NCBI GenBank assembly: GCA_028564705.1
Contig: JAPXFQ010002669.1
Location: 1,178,001-1,242,000, forward strand
Direction: 5' to 3'
DNA: 64,000 nucleotides
Source of the DNA: Apricaphanius iberus
Taxonomy: Eukaryota > Chordata > Actinopteri > Cyprinodontiformes > Aphaniidae
Shown piece after piece: positions 38,103-49,159 of this stretch. Positions within the stretch are counted from its first letter, which is position 1; each line of letters starts with the position of its first letter. A program made the translations under genes and the position numbers. The notes beneath the pieces were generated by a model. It ran no database searches, was not told the origin of the DNA, and worked only from the letters and a program-made list of their open reading frames with translations.

Positions 38103-39060
38103 GGTTTGCGGTGATGTGCATTGACCTACCTGATGACCAAAATGCTTTCCTCCACTTGACCAAGTAGTCTCCCATGGACTTTTTAGCAAACTCCAGTCAA
38201 GCCTTGATAGGAGTTTACTTTAACATAGACTTTCTCATTGTCACTGTCCTGTAAAGCTTTGGTTGTTGAAGAACCCATTGCCTGCAGTGTCTCTCCCATC
38301 TCAGCTACTGAAGTTTGGAACTCCTTCAGCATAGTCATAGGTGGTCTGGTGCCACAGATCTATTTTTTTTAAATTCATTTCCTGATATGTACTTTTCTCC
38401 TATTTGCTTTGAGTGTTATTTTGTCTTCATGCTGTAATAACCAGGAACATTGATCAACCAGTGAATGGGCATTCCAAACACAGGTGTATTTATACTACAA
38501 TCATTTGAGATTCAGTCACTGCACCCAGGTGATCTCCATTGCTCTCTTTGTGAGACTAAGAGCACCAATTGGCTGGACGTGTTTTGACTTGGGTCAGTAA
38601 TTTTAAAGGCGGTTAATGTCTTGTAGCAATTGATTTTTAAAAGTAATAAAGCAGTAAAACGAAAAAGGAGTAAAAACTTGTATAGGCTTGGGTGTGTAAG
38701 AATATGTGTGCAATAAGCAAGTGAATTCAACATAGACCAGGAGAAAAATACATTAAACGGCAGCAATTGCATGCACTAGCATTCAGACCACATGAACACA
38801 AGGATTGGATGTGGAAACTACATGTAGGATTGTGTTTGTGACAAAGAGCAGAACTATTACTAAAGAAGCGCGTTTAATGTCCATCCCTGTTACCGTTTAA
38901 ACTTAACTTTCCACACTTAAATTCCAGCCTGTTCATTTTAGGCCTTAAAAACATTGAATACGCAGTCATCCGTTGTTTCTAACCAATTAGATAACAAAGA
39001 GCATGTTTCTGAATGCAGAAAGTTTTTGAATCTGCATGTAAAAGGGCAACAATTTTCTCT
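38103..39060. other. unassigned stretch
   Basis: I find no recognised gene or element between the hairpin and the Harbinger-like fragment. Confidence 0.35.
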
Positions 39061-39077
39061 GACCGCACACTTCAGAT

Positions 39078-39290
39078 CGCGGGCTTACCGGTATCTAGCT
39101 CACTCTCTCTCCCGATGGTCGTTGGCCTTTCTTCAAACATGGTGTCCATCTCTGCAAAGCTCCTCCAGTGCTTGTGAACTGCCTTACTCCGTCTATTGTG
39201 GTCCTTGATGGCGCAATATTTGCACATACTTTTTTTGTAGTTTTCCCCTGCAATGTTTGGAACTTGCTGGAAGCCATGCTTTGCCATTCT
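39078..39290 (-). pseudogene. Myb/SANT-like domain fragment, PIF/Harbinger-associated type
   Basis: The minus strand encodes MAKHGFQQVPNIAGENYKK, then CKYCAIKDHNRRS and HWRSFAEMDTMFEERPTT. The order of an YKK..Y..IKDHN block, an aromatic WRSF and EMD..F..RP fits the end of the Myb-like DNA-binding domain in the second protein of Harbinger transposons and its host-derived relatives. The frame ends at a good donor (GTAAGCC after ACCG, near 39080). Upstream sequence has stops in this frame, so it is probably a relic. Confidence 0.5.
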
Positions 39291-39529
39291 GTGACATGAC
39301 TTCCCTCTCACAACACAAGACAATGGCTTCCACTACTGGTAGGAGTGAGAGTGCCATCACTTTAGCGGACCAATCAGCCCATAGCTGGGTCGGGTTGGCC
39401 TGGACAAAGGTAGTGGATAGACGCTAAAAAGGGGTCATCATCTACTTTCTGACGTTGATGTAGCCCTCAAGAGCTGGGGAACGGCTAAATCTTTAGCAGA
39501 AGTTTCCTCCGACTTCTCCATGACAGCTC

Positions 39530-39960
39530 TCTCCCATTATGGCAACTGTAAATAGGACCGTATACGTGGCTGCAGTTTAACAGGTTTGCACGATTCTAGT
39601 TATCAGGCTCTTCTGTGGAATCAGCTCTCTGTTTTTGTCTGAGAGGCAGACACTCAGACACACAGTCTACTTTTAAGACCAGACGTAAAACCTTCCCTTT
39701 TTGATAAAGCTTAGTTGGAATGACTTAGGTTTTCCTGAGCTTTCTCTGTAGTTCTGCCGCTATAGGCTCACGTTTTATTCACTCTGGGTGCTTTAGGTGC
39801 GGTCGGGTTTCTGTACTGCTTTTTGATGGACTGCAATTCACACCGGGTGCAGGTTTGTGTGCGGAATGGCTCCAGAAATTTGCTCCATCCAGAGCACTAA
39901 ATCTTGGTGCTTCAGCAACTATATATATCAAGAAAGGATTCTGAACAAAAGCTGCACCCG
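39530..39960 (+). pseudogene. decayed LINE 3' end
   Basis: The plus strand has LWNQLSVFV, then a GGCAGACACTCAGACACACAG block and TTTAAGACCAGACGTAAAAC, equivalent to the WNQLP..AD..STFK.RLKT ending of L2-like ORF2 proteins, with frameshifts. Only the tail is present. Confidence 0.5.
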
Positions 39961-40099
39961 CCTTCTCCTACTTTTGTTCATGAGTATTTATTTACTTGGG
40001 TTGTTCTGCAATCGGTCTTTGTCAGACACATGACCTGCCTGGCAACCACTACCCCCTGGTACCATCTATAGTCTCAGCATGTTGCGTTTCTTGGGGACC

Positions 40100-41670
40100 T
40101 ACAGTAGTTCTACTGAGGAATCCGAAGTTGAAGAAGCACACTTGAGTCGCTAACACGGAAAAGAGAAGAAGAAGAAGGATGAATATATCCCTTAAAGGGA
40201 TAAAGTTGTGACGGAGGCTAGGAATCGAATTGTCTACAATTGACAATGTAAATCCATATGACCTCAATGGAAACAAATGGAGTTAAGATGTTTCCTTGCT
40301 GCCTCCAACTACAGCATTCGACATAACCAACTGTCTTGTGTTTGGGATCAGTGCATAAAAAGGTCAGCAATTTCAAAACTGCAAATCACTGGAGGTGTAC
40401 GGACATTTTACACATGGCTGTTTATAGGAATTGCTCATATTTCGACCCCAGGACTGCAACAACATGGTCGTCTTATCCAAGGTATGCTAAGTCTGCTTCA
40501 TGTTGTTGTTTAGGGTGATTCTCTGTGCCCTTTGTGTCCCACAGATTCACCACCAATATTTTCATTTAAAATACATCACTAAATGTTTAAGAAATAACCA
40601 ACATTTCTTGACATTCTGATTAACTGACAATGGTTAACTGTAAACTAATTAACATATTATTGATTGGCTGATTAACTCACAACTGCCCTCCATGTTAGGC
40701 AGAGGTTTGGGAAATGGCAACTTTATATAGCTCAAAAACCAAGATTCAGTAACATCACTTACACCAAACTACTGTCTTACTTGCCTTTTTCCTGCGAGCA
40801 AACACGCAGGAAGGGAGATGCCCTTCAGTCCCACAGCGGCAACCCAGGCCATTTAATGTCTCCTCGTTAGTTCTCCCATTTTATGTCCAAATTATCTCAT
40901 TCAAACGGGAAGCCAAAAAATCTTTTGCTGCTGTTAAGTTTTTTGATTCCTGCCATCTGGTGACTTAGCATGGCAGCCATTCATACAACATGAATGTAAA
41001 AAAACTTTCAGCGTTCATAACCACGCTCAAAACGATAAAAGCTTCCATTGTTTATATACTCTACCATCCCATCATGCAATGCGCCTACCTCACACCGATA
41101 CATCATTTGACAAAGGCTGATGAGTAAGTACACTCCGTCTCTATATAGATTAATGTTATCATGTTTAATTAAATCTCATTTTGTTTTGTTTGTTTGTCTT
41201 TCAAATATCCAAATCGTGTTAACTTAAAAAAAATTGGAGCCAGGTTAGGAGCTACAATGATTTTCTATTACAACTAAATATGTTTATTATTTCTTTCACT
41301 TCATTAAAAAACAGATCCGGTGTCTAGCAAATATAGACTTAACACGTAAAGATAACTAAGCTCGGCATACTAACCACTCGCACACCAGAGGCGGTGTGAA
41401 TGACACTTTAAAATGCTTGAGGACAGACTGACCACTTCTCTTTACTCTACTGAATTTCAGTTCTACTACTCTCCAGCTTAATTTTTTTTTTGATGTCATT
41501 TTGGCTGTTAACCTTGTTTTTCTCTTCATAGAAGCTACTGCTGGTCTGGTATTCTGGTTACAACGCCCTGATAGATGGAAAGCATTGATTCAGATGATGC
41601 TCCCAGTAACTGAACATCTTTCATGTCCTGTTATCAACGTTTTACTTTTTTAATACAAAAAGTACACTTA
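40100..41670. other. unassigned stretch
   Basis: No supported gene, RNA or bounded element is seen. Short frames lack recognisable motifs. Confidence 0.35.
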
Positions 41671-41675
41671 CATTA

Positions 41676-41677
41676 GT

Positions 41678-41708
<31 letters not shown>

Positions 41709-41728
41709 GTCTCTCTCTTTCTTTCTTT
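41676..41728. repeat. (TTTC)n microsatellite
   Basis: About nine uninterrupted TTTC units, then TGTCTCTCTC and four more imperfect units. Confidence 0.9.
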
Positions 41729-41958
41729 ACATTTTATTAACCCCGGACGAGTGTTTTTATTTAGTGGTATTATCAGTTTATTGCCCCAATATAAAACAAT
41801 CTAGCTATTTTAACATTTTAAATGAGTCCATTCCCGTATGAGTTTCGTTTTATGACTTTGCTGTTTATTGAAAGGGGAATATCGAAAAGTTCACGTCATA
41901 CGCGTTATGCAAAAGTTTTGCTGGAGAACTGAAAGAAGTTTGACAGGCACATAATCAT

Positions 41959-41984
41959 ATTTATTTATTTATTTATTTATTTAT
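41959..41984. repeat. (TTTA)n microsatellite
   Basis: Six tandem TTTA units. Confidence 0.85.
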
Positions 41985-42129
41985 ATTGTAATTTCAGAAC
42001 AAGTTGTTAAAAAGGGCATTAGTTGTCAGAGACAACAAGCTTGTTGTTGATGTGTTTTTGGTGGACAAACAGGCTTGTACAGAGGGAGTGAGATGAAACA
42101 AACATGTTTTCTTAGTATTACCATTTGTC

Positions 42130-42640
42130 CTGTGTGTGTGCGGGTGTGTGTGTGTGTGCAACATTGTGCATCCAACTAACATTTTTTAACTTAATGGACC
42201 CCTGCATCCCCTCCTCCCTCAACCCTTGCCCCCCAACTCTCGTTCTTCCCTCAGTGCGTGATTGGTCCGAGGCTCCAGCATCGGAGATTAGGCCATGTTT
42301 CCCCACTTTCCCTCTCTGTGTTTTTTCTCTCTTTCTCTCTCTCTCTCTCTGTTTCTCTCTGCCTTTCTCTCCCATGTCACATGATCCGTTACATCACGGG
42401 ATTGAGGTCAGAGCTGGATTAGGTCTAGCTACGTGAGCGACGAAGGCAGCACTGAAATTACTGAAAGTGAAGGAGGAGGGATGGAGGTGGTGGTGGTGGT
42501 TAGTTGGGCCCATGATGAAAAGAATGATGGTGGGATGGTGAGGAGACACAACAGGAGGATGCACAGTATGGAGAAAGTGAATAAAGGAAGGTCTGAACAT
42601 GATGCAAGATCTTAAAATGAGAAATTGGAACAAAGAAAAA
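42130..42640. other. low-complexity unique stretch
   Basis: Contains TG repeats (42131-42158), a pyrimidine run of CTCT units (42305-42372) and then purine-rich sequence. The open frames on both strands follow from the skewed composition. An E-box-like CACATGATC lies near 42377. No gene is supported. Confidence 0.35.
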
Positions 42641-43024
42641 CAGATTCAGTTTTTTATAAGACAGATAAGGAAGCCAGCAGGGAACAAACGTGGTGGAATG
42701 TAAGGGTCAAAGGTCAGTGGTTCAGACACAGAGTCAGACCATAATGTTTGTCTGGCAACAGTCTTGCAATGAGAAAAGACCACCAGCACACTTTACTGTT
42801 AGCTTTGTAAATGAAAGACGTTTGCTGTTGTATTCCCTGGCAAAATATCTAAGATAAGGCGTATTTATCTGATCGCCATAACCAAAAGAATAGAAAAAGT
42901 GGTTGTGTGTTGTTATTGCAGCCCTGCTACTACCTTTACCAGTTAAGACAAAGGTGTCATCATGTTTGCTACTTTTTCTTTTCAGCTATGTTCAGCTACT
43001 GTTCATTTCCACTCAAAAATTAAA

Positions 43025-43350
43025 TTAAGTTTAATTTATTTATATAGCAATTATATAGCAGTTCACATCATGTTATCTTAAGACACAATAGAATCAATTT
43101 CAATTTAATTTGACCTACGTTCCTTATAATCCTTTGTATTATGTACAGTTCATTCGTCCAAACAGTTTAAACGTTTTCTGTCGAAGGAAACCAATCAGGT
43201 CATCGACTTGCAGCCTTCTCTCGTCCTGAACAAACACGTACCAACAGAAGGCAGTCGCCCTACGTTGTGTCATCGACCTGACAGCAATCCCCCATACTGA
43301 GCAAGCATGTAGCGACAATGGAGAGGAAAAACTCCCCTTTAACAGGAAAA
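43025..43350 (+). repeat. teleost interspersed repeat, copy 1
   Basis: Shares with 62255..62580 the words GTTTAAACGTTTTCT, CATACTGAGCAAGCATG and GGAGAGGAAAAACTCCCC, in the same order and spacing. It ends at an (AT)n run. The family is common in fish but I do not name its class. Confidence 0.65.
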
Positions 43351-43356
43351 AAAAGA

Positions 43357-43361
<5 letters not shown>

Positions 43362-43400
<39 letters not shown>
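43362..43400. repeat. (AT)n microsatellite
   Basis: About 36 bases of alternating AT at the right edge of the preceding repeat. Confidence 0.9.
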
Positions 43401-43402
<2 letters not shown>

Positions 43403-43847
43403 CAGTACAGACCATGTTTGGATACACCTTCTTATTCAGTGCTTTTTCTTTATTTTCATGACTATTTACATTGTAGATATTCTCACCGAAGGCATCAAAA
43501 CTATGAATGAACACACATGGAATTATGTAGTACTTTTATAAAAAAGTTTGAAATTACCTGGCCTGGGATTCCTTGGTCTGTGTGCTGGTGAGTGGGTGTG
43601 TTTTTGTACCTTCTCATACCTTCTCTGCAGGGCGTGGCAGGCAGAAGTCACCAGGTGCTCCTTGTTGATCCCCATCAACATCCAGCTCAAAAAGGGAGTG
43701 GCTCCAGCAAGCTGACACCAGTCGGTTCCCACGGATAGCGTGATATAGGGCCAAACTATCCTTCGAGTTTTCTAGTAAGAAGAATAATCTCCTGAGTTTG
43801 ACTTGAAACTCATCTTCTCCGTCTTCTAGAGATCTTCCCTGGAAACC

Positions 43848-44424
43848 TGTAACAATCCCCCGGATCCTTCCAACCCGAATCCCTTCTTCATTCTGGGTTT
43901 CCGCCTGGTCAGTCTCTGCACTGCTCCCACCTGGTAAACATCTCCATCCTCACCTGCTTCTCTGCTGCCGTCACACTGCTCGCCTGTCCACCCCAACACG
44001 CCCTCCATCTGTAAGAGAAGGACAGGAACACTCACTCATTCCTGACTTTAAACTGGGGTTCCATCAGGCTCTCACTCACCTGCTCAGCTTGATCTCTTCC
44101 AAGCTCTCCGCCTGAAAACATATTGGAGAAAGGCAGGATCCACACATCCACCTTCAGCCAGTCTCAGTCCACAGAACTCAACATACCTTCCTCCAAGCTT
44201 CTCATATCCGGACAACCAGTAAGAACCCATCATCAGCATTATTTCTCCTTGTTACTTACCATCTATTAATCGCTGCACTCACCTTTTCTAGCCGACAACC
44301 TGCTTCTAAAGTTCTGTTCCTGGTTCCTCCGAAGACGACGCTCTTGGTTTTGAATAAATACATTAATTTCTTTGAAACCAATCCTCTGCCTCCTGTGTCT
44401 GGTCTTGTGCTGAACTTCAGTCTA
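43848..44424 (+). mobile_element. possible solo LTR
   Basis: Starts TGTAACAATCCCCCGG, is rich in CCT words, and carries an AATAAA at 44353-44358 followed by CTCTGCCTCCTGTGTCTGG, the usual layout of a fish Gypsy-type LTR with its R region near the right end. GAAACC is found directly before the start (43842-43847) and after 44424, which could be the target duplication. The end does not read CA, so the call is tentative. Confidence 0.45.
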
Positions 44425-44639
44425 GAAACCCAAATGGGTCACTGGTTCTCAAATTTACTCTCCATCTTCCCGTGAAGTGAACCTTCGTATGGTATTTTGT
44501 CCTGAGGAGGAGGAAGTCATGAAAATACAGTAACTTGAAGACCTAACACACTGACTCCCTGGTTTGTAGTAAGTTAACAGAGTGACTTCTTAGAAAAAAA
44601 TGACATTTTTTTCCCCATTTGCCTCTGTCCACCTGCTCC

Positions 44640-46350
44640 TTCATTGTACCATTCACAAGGCCTTGGGACGTGGGCACGTCACTGGGGTGCGGGATGGAGT
44701 TTCCGTCTTCGCTACCCGGTGGCGGCCTGGCTCCCAATTTTATTGAGCAACTTAGACAGTTACACTTGCAACATTTACATGACACACGCACATGTAAGGA
44801 CCGGGCGGTAGGTGCGCCTCAGCACTAGAGGCGGGGCCCCTTATACGGGGCCTCGCCTGTGGTGCCGGTACCCACTGTTTAAATGCATCTAGACACTGAG
44901 GGCCTGGGGAGGGAGATGGGGGTACCTGGCAGTATTCCCATGTCCCACCCCTCTGTTTTAAGTGCACATTAGAACAACACGCAACAACACCACAATTGAG
45001 CAGGGGGAGAGAGGCAGGGGGTCTTTCCACACCCCTGTTCGTTGGACCATCAGGGTTGGAGCCCGGGGAGATTATCAGGTCGTCTGGTCGGGGACCTAGG
45101 CTAGTGGGCTACTCTTGCTGGGGTGGGGGCCTTGGCGGTCTACTTGTCCCCGTCCTGGTGGGCAATTGGTTCGTCTCCCGGGTGCGGGGGCAGGGTGCTC
45201 TATCGGGGCGTCTGTCCCTGGGCCTGGGAGTATAGAGTTTGTATGGGGTGTATGAATGAGTGTACAGCGTCTTTTTTTCGTGTGTCCTGTATATGTAAGA
45301 ATGTGTGCGCATGAGAGGGAGGGTACGTCTCTGTCTGTCTATGTGTACTTGTCAGGTTCAGTGTTTGGCTGCCCTCTGGCCTGGTGCATCTTCTTCCCCT
45401 CCGTCACTCCCCGTCGGTGATGGATGGTCCTGCCCGCTTGTCGATGATGGCCCTCGATGCCTGGGGCCGGGGGTCCCGGTTGCGGCCCGGCTCGGTCCTG
45501 GTGCATGCCTAGCTGGTCCTGGGTGGGCCGGTGTGTCGGACGGCCGCTGTTTCGAGCCGACATCCTCCTTGGATTGACTGGGGCACCTCTTATGGGGGTG
45601 CCGGGGTTGTAAGTAGGTTGGTGCCGTCCGGTGGATCGGTGGGGACCGTGCCCGGCGCCCAAGCTCCTGCCAGTTCCATGAGTTCTACTGCCTGGTCGGT
45701 TCATCTGGGGGGGCTGTCTGGTATTGGCTGGGCCCCAGATCTTGGCCCTCTGCATGGGGCGGGATCTGGAACCGGGAGCTGGTAGATCTGGATGTCCAGA
45801 TGCTGGCTGGGCGCGGCCTGGGGAGGGCGTACATCCGCTGTGGCTTTACTGTGGCTCCCTGGCGTGTGGGTGTGTGGGGGGGGGGGCGGATTGTTGGCGG
45901 TGGGTATTGGTCCGGGGTGGCGGCGGCGTGTATTGTCCGTCGATCGGCTGCAGGCGCCTCCTGCCCGGCGGCGGCTGCAGGGGACCCCTCTCGGCGGGTC
46001 CCTGGTCGGGGCCTTGCTGGGGGGCGGGGTGCCCCTAATCCCCGTGGCCTCCGGGTCCTGTTTCCGGCGGAGCCCGTGGGCTCGTCCCTGCGATCTCTCG
46101 GGGCCCAAGCATTGCGGCTGCTTGGTGTTCCCCTGGGGCTTCCATCTGTTCCTCTCTTGGTGGGTGATCGGCCCTGCGCTGGTCCGCCTGCGGCTCCTGC
46201 ACTCTGTGGGACTCTGGATGCATGCGTCTCCTGCCTCCTTCATGTCTGTGTCGATTCCTGTAGGACGGATTGACGGTTCCTTACACCAGCTATCAATCAC
46301 TTGCATGGGAAAACCTTATTCAGACCTGCATGCTCGCACACACAAATAGG
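44640..46350. other. GC-rich, G/T-skewed block of unknown nature
   Basis: This 1.7-kb stretch is far richer in G+C than anything nearby and its plus strand is dominated by G and T. Because stop codons are rare in such sequence, open frames of 134 to 201 codons appear on both strands (for example 45701..46306 minus, 45792..46349 plus); they are rich in Pro, Arg, Gly, Ser and lack domains I know. Nothing marks a start, splice site or partner gene. It is more likely part of an unfamiliar repeat, or a diverged CpG-rich element, than a protein gene. Confidence 0.4.
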
Positions 46351-47191
46351 TGTGGGGACATTGGTGTGGACGGACACATCTTGAGTTGAGGTTATTGTCA
46401 TTAGTTAGCTTTTACCAGGAGCTTAACAGAAACATTAGTATTGTTTTCATTAATCCATGCTTGTGTGTAGTGAATGTGTAATTCTTTATTTTTATTACTG
46501 GATCTGAACTGTTGGTGTGGTTCTGTTCAGTTCGTTTTTTTTGTTTGTTCTGTTTTACCCTTCTCTGCCATCCGGCAGAGGTGGAGGACTGGGATGTTTT
46601 TCTTGTGTTCTTTTTTTGCCTCCCTGTCTTGTGTCGTCAGTTCGCGCCTCTGCTGGTGCGGTTTCTTTTCTTCACCTTGTTCCTTTCTTCCTTCTTTTCT
46701 CGGTTTTGTGTCCATGACTTCAGGAAATTGAATCCTCAGTAATTACTAATAAAGATTATTTAATACATATACATCAAGTAGAGTGTTACAGCAAAGATGT
46801 AATACTCTGCTTGGGAAAGTAAATCTTTTGGGCTTTTACTTGGTACTCAGACACCAATTCTGAGTGGCAAACTGCTAGACAGGACACATAAAAAATTTTT
46901 TTTTTTAATGACTTTTTAGAGTAGCTTCACTACACCTCGCTTTTTACTTTTACTTGAGTTAAAGTATTGTGAGGTATCGCCACTCCTATTCTAGTGGAAT
47001 TTGTGGAAACTGTACCCACTGTGACTTCACACAATGAGGAAAAAAGATCTTCTGATAATAATACACCAGACATAGACACACACCTGGTTCATTAAAGGAG
47101 ATCAAATTTTTCTACATAAGCTTTTTTTTTTTCTAATTGTAATTTTCTATTTGTTGAGCTTGCTGTTGCATTTTGAGGTCAAGTTGATATA

Positions 47192-48801
47192 CAGGTGCTG
47201 GCCAGTAAATTAGAATATCATCAAAAAGTTGAATTATTTCAGTAATTCCATTCAAAACGTGAAACTTGTACATTACATTCATGCAATGCACACAGACCAA
47301 TGTATTTCCAATGTTTATTTCTTTTAATGTTGATATTTATAAGTGACAACTAAAGAAAACTCCAAATTTGGTATCTCAAAAAATTTGAATATTTTAAAGG
47401 CCAATGAAAAAAAATGTTTTTTTTAAAATGTTGCCCAACTGAAAAGAATGAACATGACAAGAATGTGCATGTATAGCACTCAATACTTAGTCGGGGCTCC
47501 TTTTGCCTCCATCACTGCAGTAATGCGGCGTGGCATGGACTCGATCAGTCTGTGGCACTGCTCAGGTGTTATGAGAGCCCAGGTTGCTCTGATAGTCGTC
47601 TTCAGCTCCTCTGCATTGTTGGGTCTAGCGTATTGCATCTTCCGCTTCACAATACCCCATAGATTTTCTATGGGGTTAAGGTCAGGCGAGTTTGCTGGCC
47701 AATCAAGGACAGGGATACCATGGTCCTTGAACCAGGTACTGGTGGTTTTGGCACTGTGTGCAGGTGCCAAGTCCTGTTGAAAAGTGAAGTCTGCATCCCC
47801 ATAAAGTTGGTCAGCAGCAGGAAGCATGAAGTGCTCTAAAACTTCCTGGTAGACGGCTGCATTGACCTTGGACCTCAGGAAACAGAGTGGGCCAACACCG
47901 GCAGATGACATGGCACCCCACACCATCACTGACGGTGGAAACTTTACACTGGACCTCATGCAACGTGGATTCTGTGCTTCTCTGCTCTTCCTCCAGACTC
48001 TGGGTCCTTGATTTCCAAAGGAAATGCAAAAATTGCTTTCATCAGAAAACATAACTTTGGACCACTCAGCAGCAGTCCAGTCCTTTTTGTCCTTGGCCCA
48101 GGCGAGACGCTTCTTACGCTGTTTCTTGTTCAAGAGTGGCTTGACACACGGAATGCGACAGCTGAATCCCATGTCTTTCATGAGTCTCTTCGTGGTGGTT
48201 CTTGAAGCGCTGACTCCAGCTGCAGTCCACTCTTTGTGGATCTCCCCCACATTTTTGAATGGGTTTGTCGTCACAATTCTCTGCAGGGTGCGGTTATCCC
48301 TAGAGCTTGTACACTTTTTTCTACCACATTTTTTCCGTCCCTTCGCCTGTCTGTTAATGTGCTTGGACACAGAGCTCTGCGAACAGCCAGCTTCTTTAGC
48401 AATCACCTTTTGTGTCTTGCCCTCCTTGTACAAGGTGTCAATGGTCGTCTTTTGGACAGCTGTTAAGTCAGAAGTCTTCCCCATGATTGTGGAGCCTTCA
48501 GAACAAGACTGAGGGACCTTTTAAAGGCCTTTGCAGGTGTTTTGAGTTAATCAGCTGATTAGAGTGGCACCAGGTGTCTTCTATATTGAGCCTTTTCAGA
48601 ATATTCTAATTTTCTGAGATACTGAATTTGGTGTTTTCATTAGCTGTCAGTTGTAATAATAAAAATGAAAATTAATAAACACTTGAAATATATCACTATG
48701 TGTGGAAGGAAAGTATACAGTATACAAGTTTCACGTTTTGAATGGAATTACTGAAATAATTCAACTTTTTGATGATATTCTAATTTACTGGCCAGCACCT
48801 G
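47192..48801 (-). mobile_element. complete Tc1-family transposon of the IR/DR type
   Basis: The element of 1610 bp is flanked by TA on both sides (47190-47191 and 48802-48803). Its outer 79 bases (47192-47270 and 48723-48801), starting CAGGTGCTGGCCAGTAAATT, are exact inverted repeats. Looser inverted similarity goes on to about 47402 and 48590, and the inner edges carry AATTAGAATATT-type words that repeat the outer AATTAGAATATC, so each arm has two direct repeats, as in Sleeping Beauty-like elements. It holds one long frame, described separately. Confidence 0.93.
47480..48484 (-). CDS. Tc1-family transposase, DD34E, apparently intact
   Basis: The 334-residue protein cuts and pastes its own element by binding the terminal repeats. 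It runs from ATG at 48484 to a stop without frameshift, close to the usual 340 residues of the family. An N-terminal paired-like helix-turn-helix region covers roughly residues 5-110 with a basic linker GRKKCGRKK near 49-57. Catalytic residues are D148 in FSDESNF, D238 in FQQDLAPAH and E273 in SPDLNPIENLWG, with 34 residues between the last two. The glycine-rich stretch before D238 (VWGAMSSAGVGPL) is typical. The element has exact outer repeats and TA flanks, so the gene looks recent, but activity is not shown. Confidence 0.93.
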   Translation of the reverse strand: MGKTSDLTAVQKTTIDTLYKEGKTQKVIAKEAGCSQSSVSKHINRQAKGRKKCGRKKCTSSRDNRTLQRIVTTNPFKNVGEIHKEWTAAGVSASRTTTKRLMKDMGFSCRIPCVKPLLNKKQRKKRLAWAKDKKDWTAAEWSKVMFSDESNFCISFGNQGPRVWRKSREAQNPRCMRSSVKFPPSVMVWGAMSSAGVGPLCFLRSKVNAAVYQEVLEHFMLPAADQLYGDADFTFQQDLAPAHSAKTTSTWFKDHGIPVLDWPANSPDLNPIENLWGIVKRKMQYARPNNAEELKTTIRATWALITPEQCHRLIESMPRRITAVMEAKGAPTKY

Positions 48802-49159
48802 TACAGCAGACATAATACATTTTCACTGGAAATACTGTTGAAAGCTTGATTAACAACGCTAAATATTGGAATCTTACTGAAAAAAAATTACTCAGATGAC
48901 TCGGTTTCTTCTGCCTAAAATTTATTTGCTATTTTATTCTACAAAATACCATTTCCCCATAACTTTATATTTTTCTGTCTGATTTTTTCATTTTAAATTT
49001 TAAATTCAAATCTTTGTACTGAAGTTGCCTCTTTTCCAAATACTTTTGACTCTCACTTAAGTATTGTTTTGGAAAGCTAGTTTTTATTTTGGTTTAGTAA
49101 AATCATGTTAAAGAAGCGCTATTACTTGAATTATTTTCGTACCATGCCTACCTCTGTAC

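Larger units (their letters stand above)
46900..49156. mobile_element. older hAT-like MITE split by the Tc1 transposon
   Basis: Left part: CTTTTACTTGAGTTAAAG near 46948 and TTTTCTATTTGTTGAGCTTG then TTTTGAGGTCAAGT near 47145-47184. The last two words have close counterparts at 25905-25950 in the MITE at 25701. Right part: ends TACCATGCCTACCTCTG at 49156, like the CACCTCTG end of that MITE. The Tc1 element at 47192 separates the halves. The left boundary is approximate. Confidence 0.5.

Noticed and set aside
41676..41728. Possible CRISPR-like or other ordered repeat array
   Set aside because: It is a plain tetranucleotide microsatellite without spacers, in a vertebrate-type genome.
45701..46306. 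201-codon open frame on the minus strand, the longest after the transposase
   Set aside because: It lies in the GC-rich G/T-skewed block where stops are rare by composition. It is rich in Pro, Arg, Ser and Gln with no domain, and equal-length frames exist on the other strand at the same place.
48024..48512. 162-codon plus-strand frame
   Set aside because: It is the antisense shadow of the Tc1 transposase coding region.
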